This document shows positions 52,931-61,402 of a DNA stretch of 64,000 nucleotides, piece by piece (position 1 is the stretch's first letter; each line of letters opens with the position of its first letter). The notes under the pieces were generated by a model that was not told the origin of the DNA, did no database searches, and worked only from the letters and a program-made list of their open reading frames with translations. This DNA is from Bacteriovoracaceae bacterium (GTDB taxonomy: Bacteria > Bdellovibrionota > Bacteriovoracia > Bacteriovoracales > Bacteriovoracaceae), in contig JAEUWD010000045.1 in assembly GCA_016786485.1 (NCBI GenBank), forward strand, positions 1 through 64,000. Direction: 5' to 3'. Both the position numbers and the translations under genes were made by a program.

Positions 52931-53773
52931 TTATTTTATCTGAGATAGAAAGTGGAGAAACTTAGTTTTGTATTCGCCACTATTTTTGAAAAAGGCATCG
53001 ATGTGTTTTGAATTTTCAATTTTCCATAACCATTTTGGTTCTGAGCTTAAATGGAATATTTCTTCGCCAAACTTGTACGGCACTATCGTATCGTTCACAC
53101 CGTGAATAATTAATTTCGGCGTCTTGTCATTTGGTAAGTAACTTTGTGATTCCATCTCGTCTGAGACGAGTAAGTAGGCGAGTGGACTGAAAAGAAAAGT
53201 CAGCCAATGATTGGTCAGTTTATCAAAGGCAATGTCTTGATAGGAACTAAAAGTTGAGTCAAGCACTAGTAAAGAAATTTTATCTTTATGTTTGAAATCA
53301 ATCAAACTTCTGGCCGCAATAATTCCACCCAAGCTTTGGCCGTACACAATTATTTTTTTTGATTTACGAATCTCCGACCATTTCATACCTTCTTCCATCG
53401 CCGCGATGCCATCTAAATAAGTTCCGTTTTGATCAGGTTCACCCGCCGACTTTCCATAACCACGATAATCAAAAATAAAAAGGTCATAACCATGTTCGGT
53501 TATCCAGGCCAAATTAAAAAAGTGAGTTGAGATATTTTCAGCATTCCCATGAAAGAAAATAATCGTGCCTAAAGGTTGTTTCACTTTTTGTGCAAAAATT
53601 TTCCAAGCATGGAGTGGAGTTTGATCCTTAGATTTAAATCTAAACTCTTCGTAAATATATTTAAAATCACTTGGTTTTCGAATTTGTTCTTTATGTGGAA
53701 AATAAAAAAGGTAACTACAGCCTGAAAGACTTAAAACGAAGAGAAGAAAAAAGATTCGCTGACAAAAGTTCAT
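52931..53773 (-). CDS. Alpha/beta hydrolase lipoprotein
   Basis: 280 residues. A lipobox (LLFVLSLSGC, Cys at 19) is followed by an alpha/beta hydrolase: oxyanion HGNAEN (about 75-80), nucleophile Ser in YGQSLGG (near 145), acid in GVNDTIVPY (near 228) and His in SKHIDAFF (near 258). It resembles the YhhM/BEM46-type hydrolases (FDYRGYGKSAGEPDQ). Substrates may be esters or lipids in the envelope. Its start is 19 bases after the amidohydrolase stop, so the two probably share a transcript. Confidence 0.83.
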   Translation of the reverse strand: MNFCQRIFFLLFVLSLSGCSYLFYFPHKEQIRKPSDFKYIYEEFRFKSKDQTPLHAWKIFAQKVKQPLGTIIFFHGNAENISTHFFNLAWITEHGYDLFIFDYRGYGKSAGEPDQNGTYLDGIAAMEEGMKWSEIRKSKKIIVYGQSLGGIIAARSLIDFKHKDKISLLVLDSTFSSYQDIAFDKLTNHWLTFLFSPLAYLLVSDEMESQSYLPNDKTPKLIIHGVNDTIVPYKFGEEIFHLSSEPKWLWKIENSKHIDAFFKNSGEYKTKFLHFLSQIK

Positions 53774-53792
53774 TGATTTCTTTGCGTTTAAT

Positions 53793-55451
53793 TTAATTCA
53801 GTAATTTCCCGAGATGATAGGTTGCGATTATTTTTATTTCGCCTATCTTCATCGGTGTAACTTTAAATGGGTTTTTATCTAGTATGATAAAATCGGCGCG
53901 TTTTCCCGGTGATAAGCTACCTGCGATTTGTTCACTAAAAGTGGCATAGGCGCCACCAACAGTGTAACCCATCAGTGCTGTTTTTAAATCTAAACGTTCT
54001 CTGATTAACCACCGACTCGGAGTCTGAGCTTCCAGTGGAGTACGTGTGAGTGCGACTTCAATCCCTTCCAAAGGATTCATGGATGTCACAGACCAATCGC
54101 TACCAAACGCCATTCGTCCGCCGGCCTTAGCAACAGAACCCATCGGATAAATCCACTTGGCCCGCAATGGACCAATTAAAGGAGCAGTATATTGCGAGAT
54201 CACTTCATCATCCATCGCCCATAGAGGTGAAAAGACGGCGCTGACATCTAATTTTTTAAAACGTGACCAATCTTGAGGATGAATTAATTGTAAGTGAGAA
54301 ATTTCATGACGATGACCAAGTTTTCCATTTTTTGTTTGCGCCAACTCAATCACATCTAAAGCGGTACGAATGGCAGCATCGCCAATGGCATGGAAATGCA
54401 TTTGAAAACCTGCTTTATCGACCATGACAGCAAATTTGCGCAACTTACTTTTTGACCAAAGTATTTCGCCTGCTTCAGTGGAGCCAACATAAGGCTTAAG
54501 CAGTGCCGCTGTTTGGTCTTCGAGCACCCCATCCATATAAATTTTAACCGTGTTGATATGAATTTTTGCTGAAGAATAATTTTTTTTCCAAACTTGAAAT
54601 TTGTTGATCTGATTGAGTTCAAGCTTAGTGTCGGCATATAAACTTAAGTGAGCGGTCGCTGTTAATCCGCCTTCACGATCTAAGGCGACATAAGTTTCCA
54701 ATTCTTCTTGAGTCACATAAGCATCTTTAAAGGAAGTAATACCTGCTTCTCGCATAAAGCTCAAGGCCTTCTTGAGGCCGGCCAAACGTTGCTCAAGTGT
54801 ACGAGGAGGAATGACCGAATCTAAAAAACTTAAGGCACCTTCGTACAACATCCCAGTTAACTGACCTTGTTCATCCCGACCTAAGTGACCATCGACTGGA
54901 TCTTTAGTTTCTGGTGTTAATTTTGCCAGTTTCAGTGCAGCCGAATTTGCCCAGTAAGAATGACCATCGCCTGACATCAGCGCCATCGGGCGAGTGGTTG
55001 AAATTTTATCCAACATGTCTTTGTGAGGTTTAGCGCCATTTTCAAAAAGATAAATAGTCCAGCCGCTACCACGTAACCACAAGGTACCCGCCGGTAATTC
55101 ATCGTTGCATTTTTTTATGATCTCTAACAAGTGCTCAACATTCTCGGCATCATAAAGCATACACTCTGCATATTCGACACCACTGCCAATCGGATGAGTG
55201 TGATTGTCGTGAATACCTGGCATGACGAATTTATTTTTAAGATCAGTTTCTGATTGAAATGGACCAAAATTTCTTAGTTCATTTTCACGACCAACTGCTA
55301 GGATTTTTTCACCTTGGACAATCATCGAATCGGCCCAGGGTTTAGTTTCATCCATGGTGTAAATTTGGGCATTTTTATAAAGTTGATTATCTTGGGCAGA
55401 AACGAGGGAGGATGTGAGAGTAAGTGCTAAGACAAATGGTAGGCATCGCAT
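53793..55451 (-). CDS. Secreted metal-dependent amidohydrolase (YtcJ-like, amidohydrolase 3)
   Basis: 552 residues starting with signal peptide MRCLPFVLALTLTSSLVSA. Metal ligands appear in DNHTHP (HxH, near 80), FHAIGDAAIR (near 365), HRHEISHLQ and the terminal metal Asp in AFGSDWSVTSMNP. A composite beta domain from both ends (MIVQGEKILAVG; GKRADFIILDKNPFKV) closes the fold. This family hydrolyses various amides; no specific substrate is evident. ATG 55451 is used because it opens the signal peptide; the frame stays open to 55487. Confidence 0.86.
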   Translation of the reverse strand: MRCLPFVLALTLTSSLVSAQDNQLYKNAQIYTMDETKPWADSMIVQGEKILAVGRENELRNFGPFQSETDLKNKFVMPGIHDNHTHPIGSGVEYAECMLYDAENVEHLLEIIKKCNDELPAGTLWLRGSGWTIYLFENGAKPHKDMLDKISTTRPMALMSGDGHSYWANSAALKLAKLTPETKDPVDGHLGRDEQGQLTGMLYEGALSFLDSVIPPRTLEQRLAGLKKALSFMREAGITSFKDAYVTQEELETYVALDREGGLTATAHLSLYADTKLELNQINKFQVWKKNYSSAKIHINTVKIYMDGVLEDQTAALLKPYVGSTEAGEILWSKSKLRKFAVMVDKAGFQMHFHAIGDAAIRTALDVIELAQTKNGKLGHRHEISHLQLIHPQDWSRFKKLDVSAVFSPLWAMDDEVISQYTAPLIGPLRAKWIYPMGSVAKAGGRMAFGSDWSVTSMNPLEGIEVALTRTPLEAQTPSRWLIRERLDLKTALMGYTVGGAYATFSEQIAGSLSPGKRADFIILDKNPFKVTPMKIGEIKIIATYHLGKLLN

Positions 55452-55523
55452 ATGATGGATATTTTCAATTTCAGTCAAAAAAGTCAATTGTGCGTTAAGC
55501 TTTTGAAATTATTACTTTAAATT

Positions 55524-55600
55524 TGGTAGCTGGAGGCAGAATCGAACTGCCGACCTGCGGGATATGAATCCGCCGCTCTAACCATCTGAGCTATCCAGCC
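55524..55600 (-). tRNA. tRNA-Met(CAT), elongator type
   Basis: Complete 77-base cloverleaf with encoded CCA on the minus strand. Acceptor GGCTGGA pairs with TCCAGCT (a G-U at the end), D-arm GCTC/GAGC, anticodon loop TTCATAT with anticodon CAT, variable loop AGGTC, T-arm GGCAG/CTGCC with TTCGATT. The anticodon stem has an A-C mismatch next to the loop and lacks the three G-C pairs of initiator tRNA, and G1 pairs with U72. Elongator Met is preferred; tRNA-Ile2 (lysidine-modified CAT) is the alternative, of interest because tilS is next door. Confidence 0.92.
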
Positions 55601-55675
55601 ATAATACTGCGAACTAGACGAGTGTTTTTCAATGTGAGAGATATTAGGGCAGGGGGACAATACTGTCAATCACCT

Positions 55676-56986
55676 ATGAATGCTATGAACACCAGTTTTT
55701 TTCAATCTTTAGATCGTAAATGGGTGGCGAGCTTTGTCTCCCATGCTAAAAAATTTATAATGGCCCATGGACTCTATTCTCAGGGACAAAAAGTTTGGGT
55801 CGGGGTTTCCGGTGGGGCCGATTCGATGGCCTTAGTCGCCCTTTGTGAAATTTTAAAAAATCGAGGCTTTTTTTCCGAAGTTCATTACCTCCATATTCAC
55901 CATAATTCTCGTTTAGGACAGGACCAAGAAGAGCAGTGGTTGCAGGCGCAATTTAAAAAGCTGGGGCTTAAGCTGATGGTGAGAAAAGTTTTGTGGAAAA
56001 TCACGCCGAAGACAAATTTTGAACAAGTGGCCCGGCAAGAACGATATAAAATTTTTCAATCGGTCATGAAGGCAGGTGATATTTTTCTGCTAGGTCATCA
56101 TTTAGATGATTCTTTTGAATGGTCACTGATGCAAAAGTTACGATCATCTCATCTTAAAAGTACGCTTGGGATTCCGGTGAAACGTGGGGTTTTTAGAAGA
56201 CCTCTTTTGTGTGTTTCTCGTGCGCAAATTGAAACTTTTTTAAAGCAGTGTGGTTTGGATTATCTCAATGATCCGACCAATCAAGATTTAAAATATGAGC
56301 GCAATTATTTACGGCATCAAGTGATTCCGAAAATGAAAGAACGTCACCCGAATTATTTGAAGCATTACGTGGAGCAATCTCAAGCCTTGGCGCAAAAATT
56401 AGGTTTAACGACTCAAAAAAAAAGCTCTGACGTAAAAATCATTTCTCATCCGGATTGTACTTATTTTTTAGACGAGAGTTATAAAAATGAATTTTCTTCT
56501 TGTGAAGAAATATTACTGCAAGAAATTCATCGTTTAAGCCAAGCGAGTCGTGGGACTTTGGCCTTACAAGTAAAAAAAATTCTGATGGCGGCCAAAAATG
56601 GTAAGCACGGGCCTTTAAGTTTGAGTGGTGGCTTGGTTTGTTATCTGAGTTCCCATGTTATTTTACTCACTCGCCAGCAATTAATAGGTATGCCTAAAAA
56701 ATTTTCGTCCTTACCAGAACTCAAACCAACAACGATAAAAGAATTAAAACAGAATTTGCAGGCAAAATTAAGCCAAACGGACTCGTATCAACAATTTCCA
56801 TTTTTCGTTGCACTTACGACAAAGGCCAGTGCTCTTAAGAAAAAGAAAAAACATATCTTGTTCGAAGCGCCAAACTTGCCGCGTCAGGAAAATGAGATTT
56901 ATTATTGGCCCGCATTGGAGCTTTTAAACCGCTGGGATGATAATAAAATCCTTAAAAAGCAGCGCGTTTTGCTCGGATTTGTTTAA
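55676..56986 (+). CDS. tilS: tRNA(Ile)-lysidine synthetase
   Basis: Adds lysine to C34 of tRNA-Ile2 (CAU) so that it reads AUA. The N-type ATP-pyrophosphatase loop GVSGGADSMAL lies near residue 42, then YLHIHHNSRLGQDQEEQW and the family motifs RQERYKIF, GHHLDDSFEW and RNYLRHQVIP. The C-terminal half is divergent but of the right size (436 in total). The start is uncertain: ATG 55676 and 55685 are both possible, and no good ribosome site is present; GTG 55622 would begin 22 bases from the tRNA gene. It is divergent from tRNA-Met. Confidence 0.9.
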   Translation: MNAMNTSFFQSLDRKWVASFVSHAKKFIMAHGLYSQGQKVWVGVSGGADSMALVALCEILKNRGFFSEVHYLHIHHNSRLGQDQEEQWLQAQFKKLGLKLMVRKVLWKITPKTNFEQVARQERYKIFQSVMKAGDIFLLGHHLDDSFEWSLMQKLRSSHLKSTLGIPVKRGVFRRPLLCVSRAQIETFLKQCGLDYLNDPTNQDLKYERNYLRHQVIPKMKERHPNYLKHYVEQSQALAQKLGLTTQKKSSDVKIISHPDCTYFLDESYKNEFSSCEEILLQEIHRLSQASRGTLALQVKKILMAAKNGKHGPLSLSGGLVCYLSSHVILLTRQQLIGMPKKFSSLPELKPTTIKELKQNLQAKLSQTDSYQQFPFFVALTTKASALKKKKKHILFEAPNLPRQENEIYYWPALELLNRWDDNKILKKQRVLLGFV

Positions 56987-57039
56987 ATTCACACATTATT
57001 TACATATTTTCATTCGAGAGATGTAACTTTTTGAGGTAC

Positions 57040-57045
57040 TATAAT
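57040..57045 (+). promoter_or_regulatory. Candidate -10 box of ftsH
   Basis: A perfect TATAAT 46 bases before the ftsH ATG, without a convincing -35 at 16-18 bases. It is bordered upstream by an outward repeat TTACAT...ATGTAA (57000-57026 region). Confidence 0.35.
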
Positions 57046-57091
57046 TCAAGTGTCTGGCCATCCTTCGTTGGCCGCAAAAGGAATCAATTTC

Positions 57092-59008
57092 ATGAAACGA
57101 CAACAAAAAACATTATTACTTTGGATCGTAGTTATACTTATTATGGTTTTCGTGATGAGCGTGCTCGAGCAGAAGGCCATCCCATCAAAAACAATATCCT
57201 TCTCACAATTTAGAGAAGCAGCTGAAGCTGGCTCAATTGAAGAAGTCACTTTAAATGGTGCACTCGCTATTCAAGGAAAGTACAAGCCAACAGTTGAAAA
57301 CGGAAGCTTGTTTGAAACCAAAGGTCCAACAAGTGCTGAGAGTACAATTCAATTGCTAAATAAAGCGAACATTAAATACACTTATAAAGAAGAAGAGAAG
57401 CAAGGGTTATTATCATCAATTTTAATCAATTGGTTTCCAATGATTCTGCTTTTCATTATTTTTTATTTCTTCATTCGTCAAATTCAAGCAGGTGGTGGCA
57501 AGGCGATGAGCTTTGGTAAATCACGTGCGCGCCTTATGAATGAGAATGAAAAACGCATTACCTTCAAAGACGTAGCAGGCGTTGAAGAAGCGAAAGAAGA
57601 ACTTTCGGAAGTCGTCGATTTTTTAAAAGATCCAAGAAAATATACCAGCCTTGGCGGAAAAATTCCGAAAGGTGTTTTATTAGTAGGCCCTCCCGGGACT
57701 GGTAAGACGCTCTTGGCACGAGCTGTAGCAGGCGAGGCTGGTGTGCCTTTTTTCTCAATCTCAGGTTCTGACTTCGTGGAAATGTTTGTTGGGGTTGGTG
57801 CTTCTCGAGTACGTGACCTTTTTGAACAAGGGAAACGACAAGCTCCTTGTATCATCTTCATTGATGAGATCGATGCCGTTGGCCGTCATCGTGGTGCAGG
57901 GATGGGCGGTGGTCATGATGAACGTGAACAGACGCTTAACCAGTTACTGGTTGAGATGGATGGTTTCGAAAGTAACGAAGGTGTTATCATCGTCGCTGCT
58001 ACTAACCGTATGGATGTTTTAGATCCAGCGCTTCTACGTCCAGGTCGATTCGATCGTCGTGTAACAGTTGGCCGTCCTGACGTTCGCGGAAGACTTGCGA
58101 TTATTAAAGTTCACACTCGTAAAACGCCACTTGATAAAGATATTAATTTGGAAAATATTGCTAAAGGAACTCCTGGTTTTACAGGGGCAGATTTAGCGAA
58201 CTTAGTTAACGAAGCTGCGTTAATCGCTGCTCGTTACAATAAAAAATTAATTCAGAATATTGATTTTGAAGAAGCTAAAGATAAAGTTCTAATGGGTGTT
58301 GCTCGTAAGTCACTGATGATTTCTGATAGTGAAAAACGTGTAACGGCTTACCATGAAGCGGGACATGCTCTGGTCGGTTTGCGTCTTCCATATACAGATC
58401 CTATTCATAAAGTTTCGATCATGCCTCGTGGTGGTGCGCTTGGGGTCACTCAAACTCTTCCAAATGAAGACATGCTAAACTTAACCAAAGAACGTGCGAA
58501 TAATTTTATTTCGTTCTTAATGGGTGGTCGTGTTGCAGAAGAATTAATTTTCAATGAAATCACTAACGGTGCTTCAAATGATATTGAACGCGCGACAGAA
58601 CTTGCCCGCAATATGGTTTGTCACTGGGGTATGAGTGATTCGATGGGAACAATTAATTATGGTTCATCAAGAACTCAGCCATTCGCGGGTATGGGGCGTG
58701 AAGGTGAAAATAATTATTCACAAGATACAGCTAAAAAAATTGATCAAGAGATTTACGATATCGTGAATACCAACTATCAAATCTCACGCAAGATTTTATC
58801 AAAAGAAAAAGATATTTTGATTAAGATGGCAGAAGCTCTGATTGTGTGGGAAACCCTCGATTCTGCGCAGGTGAATGATATTGTCGCTGGCAAAGACATC
58901 GGTATTCCACAGTTCAACGATATTAAATCAAGTGAGCCAAGTACAAGTAGCTCTTCGAATTCAGATACCGGCGGCGGTCTTCCAACAGGAAAAATCGTTC
59001 CGGCCTAA
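57092..59008 (+). CDS. ftsH: ATP-dependent zinc metalloprotease FtsH
   Basis: Membrane AAA+ protease for quality control and LpxC-type regulation. Two transmembrane helices (about 8-24 and 111-129) flank a small periplasmic domain. Walker A GPPGTGKT is at 199-206, Walker B IIFIDEID at 254-261, and the [24 protein letters not shown] follows. The zinc site HEAGH is at 421-425. The length of 638 is normal, and the C-terminus is Ser/Gly-rich. ATG 57092 is preferred because AAAAGGAA lies before it; the frame open to 57050 includes non-conserved residues. folP begins two bases after the stop, the same order as in E. coli. Confidence 0.97.
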   Translation: MKRQQKTLLLWIVVILIMVFVMSVLEQKAIPSKTISFSQFREAAEAGSIEEVTLNGALAIQGKYKPTVENGSLFETKGPTSAESTIQLLNKANIKYTYKEEEKQGLLSSILINWFPMILLFIIFYFFIRQIQAGGGKAMSFGKSRARLMNENEKRITFKDVAGVEEAKEELSEVVDFLKDPRKYTSLGGKIPKGVLLVGPPGTGKTLLARAVAGEAGVPFFSISGSDFVEMFVGVGASRVRDLFEQGKRQAPCIIFIDEIDAVGRHRGAGMGGGHDEREQTLNQLLVEMDGFESNEGVIIVAATNRMDVLDPALLRPGRFDRRVTVGRPDVRGRLAIIKVHTRKTPLDKDINLENIAKGTPGFTGADLANLVNEAALIAARYNKKLIQNIDFEEAKDKVLMGVARKSLMISDSEKRVTAYHEAGHALVGLRLPYTDPIHKVSIMPRGGALGVTQTLPNEDMLNLTKERANNFISFLMGGRVAEELIFNEITNGASNDIERATELARNMVCHWGMSDSMGTINYGSSRTQPFAGMGREGENNYSQDTAKKIDQEIYDIVNTNYQISRKILSKEKDILIKMAEALIVWETLDSAQVNDIVAGKDIGIPQFNDIKSSEPSTSSSSNSDTGGGLPTGKIVPA

Positions 59009-59010
59009 AA

Positions 59011-59865
59011 ATGCGCACGATCTTACAGCACAAAGTAAAAATAATGGGAGTGATTAATATCACTCCCAATTCATTTTCTGATGGTAATCAAATCAATACG
59101 ATTGATCTTTTAAGTAGACGAATACAACTATTACAAGAAAGTTGCGACGCAATTGATATTGGGGCAGAATCAACGGCACCAAAAAACTCGGTGGTAAGTT
59201 CAGAGGTCGAGTGGGCGCGTTGGGAAAAATTATTTTTACCCTTGCTAAAAAAAGATTTCTTTAAACCAGACATGGTTTTATCGATCGATACTTACCGCAC
59301 TGAAATTTTTTATAAACTGCTCAAGCATTTACGTGAAGCTGGGATTGAAAACGAAATTTGGTGGAATGATATCTCGGGTGATTTTGATGAAGCAGCTCAA
59401 GCGGCAGTAGTTTTGAAAAATGTGAAATATGTTTATTGTCTAAATTTCGCCGCTTCTCGCACTGTTGGTTCACAACACTTAAATTTTAAAGTCAGCGACG
59501 AAGAATTCATGGCGAAATGTTTAGAGGATTTATTACGCGTTTATACCATCGTACAAAAAAAAAATATTTCAGATAAAGTTATTTTTGATCCTTGCTTTGG
59601 CTTTGCGAAATCGCGTGAACAAAATTTAAAACTGATTGATGAGTGGGAGAGTGTTTCAACTAAGCTTAACCCCACTTGGTTGATTGGTTTATCTAAAAAA
59701 TCTTTTCTGCGTCCCACTCCGGAAACCCCTGATGACATTCTCGAACATATCCATTCTTTAGCGCTGGCCAAGATTTTAAAGAACTCACCGGCAGGAGAAT
59801 ATATCTTTCGCGTTCATCGTCCTGAAGTTTTGAAGCAAGTTGAAATCCATCTGGCAAAAAGCTAA
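59011..59865 (+). CDS. folP: Dihydropteroate synthase
   Basis: Joins p-aminobenzoate to the pterin in folate synthesis. The pterin-pocket motif IMGVINITPNSFSDG is near residue 12, DIGAESTAP (the DIGGEST motif with Ala) near 49, SIDTYR near 95, then WWNDISG and IFDPCFGFAKS. The C-terminal GLSKKSFLRP and RVHRPE complete the barrel. The length of 284 is normal. It starts two bases after ftsH, so the two are one operon. glmM, which often follows, is not present. Confidence 0.93.
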   Translation: MRTILQHKVKIMGVINITPNSFSDGNQINTIDLLSRRIQLLQESCDAIDIGAESTAPKNSVVSSEVEWARWEKLFLPLLKKDFFKPDMVLSIDTYRTEIFYKLLKHLREAGIENEIWWNDISGDFDEAAQAAVVLKNVKYVYCLNFAASRTVGSQHLNFKVSDEEFMAKCLEDLLRVYTIVQKKNISDKVIFDPCFGFAKSREQNLKLIDEWESVSTKLNPTWLIGLSKKSFLRPTPETPDDILEHIHSLALAKILKNSPAGEYIFRVHRPEVLKQVEIHLAKS

Positions 59866-59904
59866 CACCCTAAAAGTAAGTAAGTTTTAGTTGCGCGATT
59901 AGTC

Positions 59905-59941
59905 TGTAAAGTTTACATTTTTAGTCATGTAATAATTACAT
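59905..59941. promoter_or_regulatory. Two palindromes TGTAA-N3-TTACA before the trypsin-like gene
   Basis: Two copies of the same 13-bp dyad, TGTAA-AGT-TTACA (59905-59917) and TGTAA-TAA-TTACA (59928-59940). Their centres are 23 bp apart, about two helical turns, so dimers would bind the same face. They lie 26-62 bases before the start codon, where a repressor or activator would act. Confidence 0.6.
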
Positions 59942-59966
59942 ATCGACTATGTAAAAGGGCGCTCAT

Positions 59967-60875
59967 ATGAAACTTATCCTTCTCATCTCCCTGTTTTTAT
60001 TCAGTTTTTCTGTTTTTTCTAAACCGAAGGTTATCTATGGTGCGGACAACCGAGTCGACGCTATGAACTCATATGATAATGCCCAGCGATATTTGGCCCG
60101 TTCAACCGTGGCCATGATTCCAGCGAATGCCATTTCTCGTCATAATGCCAATTCTCTCTATGGAGTTATCAAGGGTGTGTCGCTACGCGATCGCTTAGGT
60201 ATTGATCCTATGACCGGACAAAAAGTCACACAACTTTGTAAGGATGAGCGCTTCGGTATGCAGCCAACTGCAGCCAATTGTTCGGGCTTTATGATTAGTG
60301 ATGACATGATCGCAACCGCCGGTCACTGTATGCAAAGTATGGAGATGTGCCGAGATAATTATTGGGTCTTTGATTATTTTGCTAAGGGCGAGTTTGATAC
60401 AGAAGTTATTGTTCCAGCGAGTAGTGTTTATCGGTGCGCGCGAGTTATCAAGCAAGCTTTTGACGGCGAGACTTTAAACGACTATGCCATCATTCAACTC
60501 GATCGCAAAGTGACTGATCGCCCACCGCTGAAGCTGCGCGCTTCTGGCAGTATTATGTATCAAGAAAATGTTTTTGTTATCGGATATCCAACGGGCCTTC
60601 CGGGCAAAGTGGCCGATACGGCTTGGGTCACTAATAATTATGGCGGCAAAGGAAAATATTTTGCAACCAACCTTGATACCTTCGGTGGAAATTCAGGTTC
60701 AGCTGTTTTCAACGCGAGAACTTATGAAGTGGAAGGAATTTTAGTTCGTGGAGACACGGATTATTTCTTTGATCAATCGGCTCAATGTATCCGTCCGTAT
60801 CAATGTAATCTCTTTCCAAATGATAAATGTAATATGGGTGAACACGTGACAAGAATCACGGAGATTTACAAATAG
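59967..60875 (+). CDS. Secreted trypsin-like serine protease (S1/V8-type)
   Basis: 302 residues with signal peptide MKLILLISLFLFSFSVFS. The triad is complete: His120 in IATAGHC, Asp172 in NDYAIIQLDR and Ser243 in GGNSGSAVF. Disulfide candidates include Cys121 and Cys128, and a C-terminal cluster (QCIRPYQC...DKC). The GNSGS form is typical of V8/glutamyl-endopeptidase relatives, so specificity for acidic residues is possible. A pro-region of 70-100 residues precedes the catalytic core. Two TGTAA-N3-TTACA dyads upstream suggest regulated expression. Confidence 0.88.
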   Translation: MKLILLISLFLFSFSVFSKPKVIYGADNRVDAMNSYDNAQRYLARSTVAMIPANAISRHNANSLYGVIKGVSLRDRLGIDPMTGQKVTQLCKDERFGMQPTAANCSGFMISDDMIATAGHCMQSMEMCRDNYWVFDYFAKGEFDTEVIVPASSVYRCARVIKQAFDGETLNDYAIIQLDRKVTDRPPLKLRASGSIMYQENVFVIGYPTGLPGKVADTAWVTNNYGGKGKYFATNLDTFGGNSGSAVFNARTYEVEGILVRGDTDYFFDQSAQCIRPYQCNLFPNDKCNMGEHVTRITEIYK

Positions 60876-60904
60876 TTGAGAAATTATAAATTTAACTTCA
60901 TAAT
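60876..60904 (+). promoter_or_regulatory. Promoter of the VOC-like gene, leaderless arrangement
   Basis: TTGAGA (60876-60881), 17-base spacer, CATAAT (60899-60904); five of six bases match in each box. The predicted +1 is the A of ATG 60911, and no Shine-Dalgarno is present. The -35 begins at the protease stop. Confidence 0.6.
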
Positions 60905-60910
60905 AATAGT

Positions 60911-61330
60911 ATGCAGTTAAATTTAAAAGAAATTGAGTTCGAAACAAACCACTTAGAAAACTTTGTTTCGTTTCTCACCCAAGTTTTAGATATTGAAGTA
61001 AAGATAAAAAATAATACTCACGTTTTCGAATTAAGCGGAATCAAAGTGAGAATTAAGAGCGACCAAGGATGGATAGAACGGTCACGGATGACCGCATTTA
61101 CACAATTTGATTTTCATTTTTCAGACATAAGTGATCTCGAAGATTTAAAAGATAAGCACGAATTTTTTTGTTATCGCCATGGCCTTCAATCTCAAAATAC
61201 ACAATTACAACAAGTGGGCGATCGCTACACACTCGACTTAATTGATCCTGATGGCCGCATTTGGAAAATGATTTACGAGCAACAACCAGCTGTTTCACTC
61301 ACCGAAGAATCACATCATCGCTATTCTTGA
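60911..61330 (+). CDS. VOC-fold (glyoxalase/bleomycin-resistance-like) protein
   Basis: 139 residues following the beta-alpha-beta3 pattern of the VOC superfamily: IEFETNHLENFVSFLTQVLDIEVK, strand VFELSGIKVRIK, FTQFDFHFSDISDLEDL and the terminal strand LDLIDPDGRIWKMIYEQ, in which DPDGRIW is the family ending. Metal-binding His and Glu positions are not all evident, so enzymatic activity is uncertain. Transcription probably starts at its ATG from a well-formed promoter that begins at the end of the protease gene. Confidence 0.66.
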   Translation: MQLNLKEIEFETNHLENFVSFLTQVLDIEVKIKNNTHVFELSGIKVRIKSDQGWIERSRMTAFTQFDFHFSDISDLEDLKDKHEFFCYRHGLQSQNTQLQQVGDRYTLDLIDPDGRIWKMIYEQQPAVSLTEESHHRYS

Positions 61331-61402
61331 TGAATTTTGTCGGGCTATAAAAAATTGACACATCAATTTACTTCACTGAAGATCTTTAAATAAGAGGTGT
61401 TT

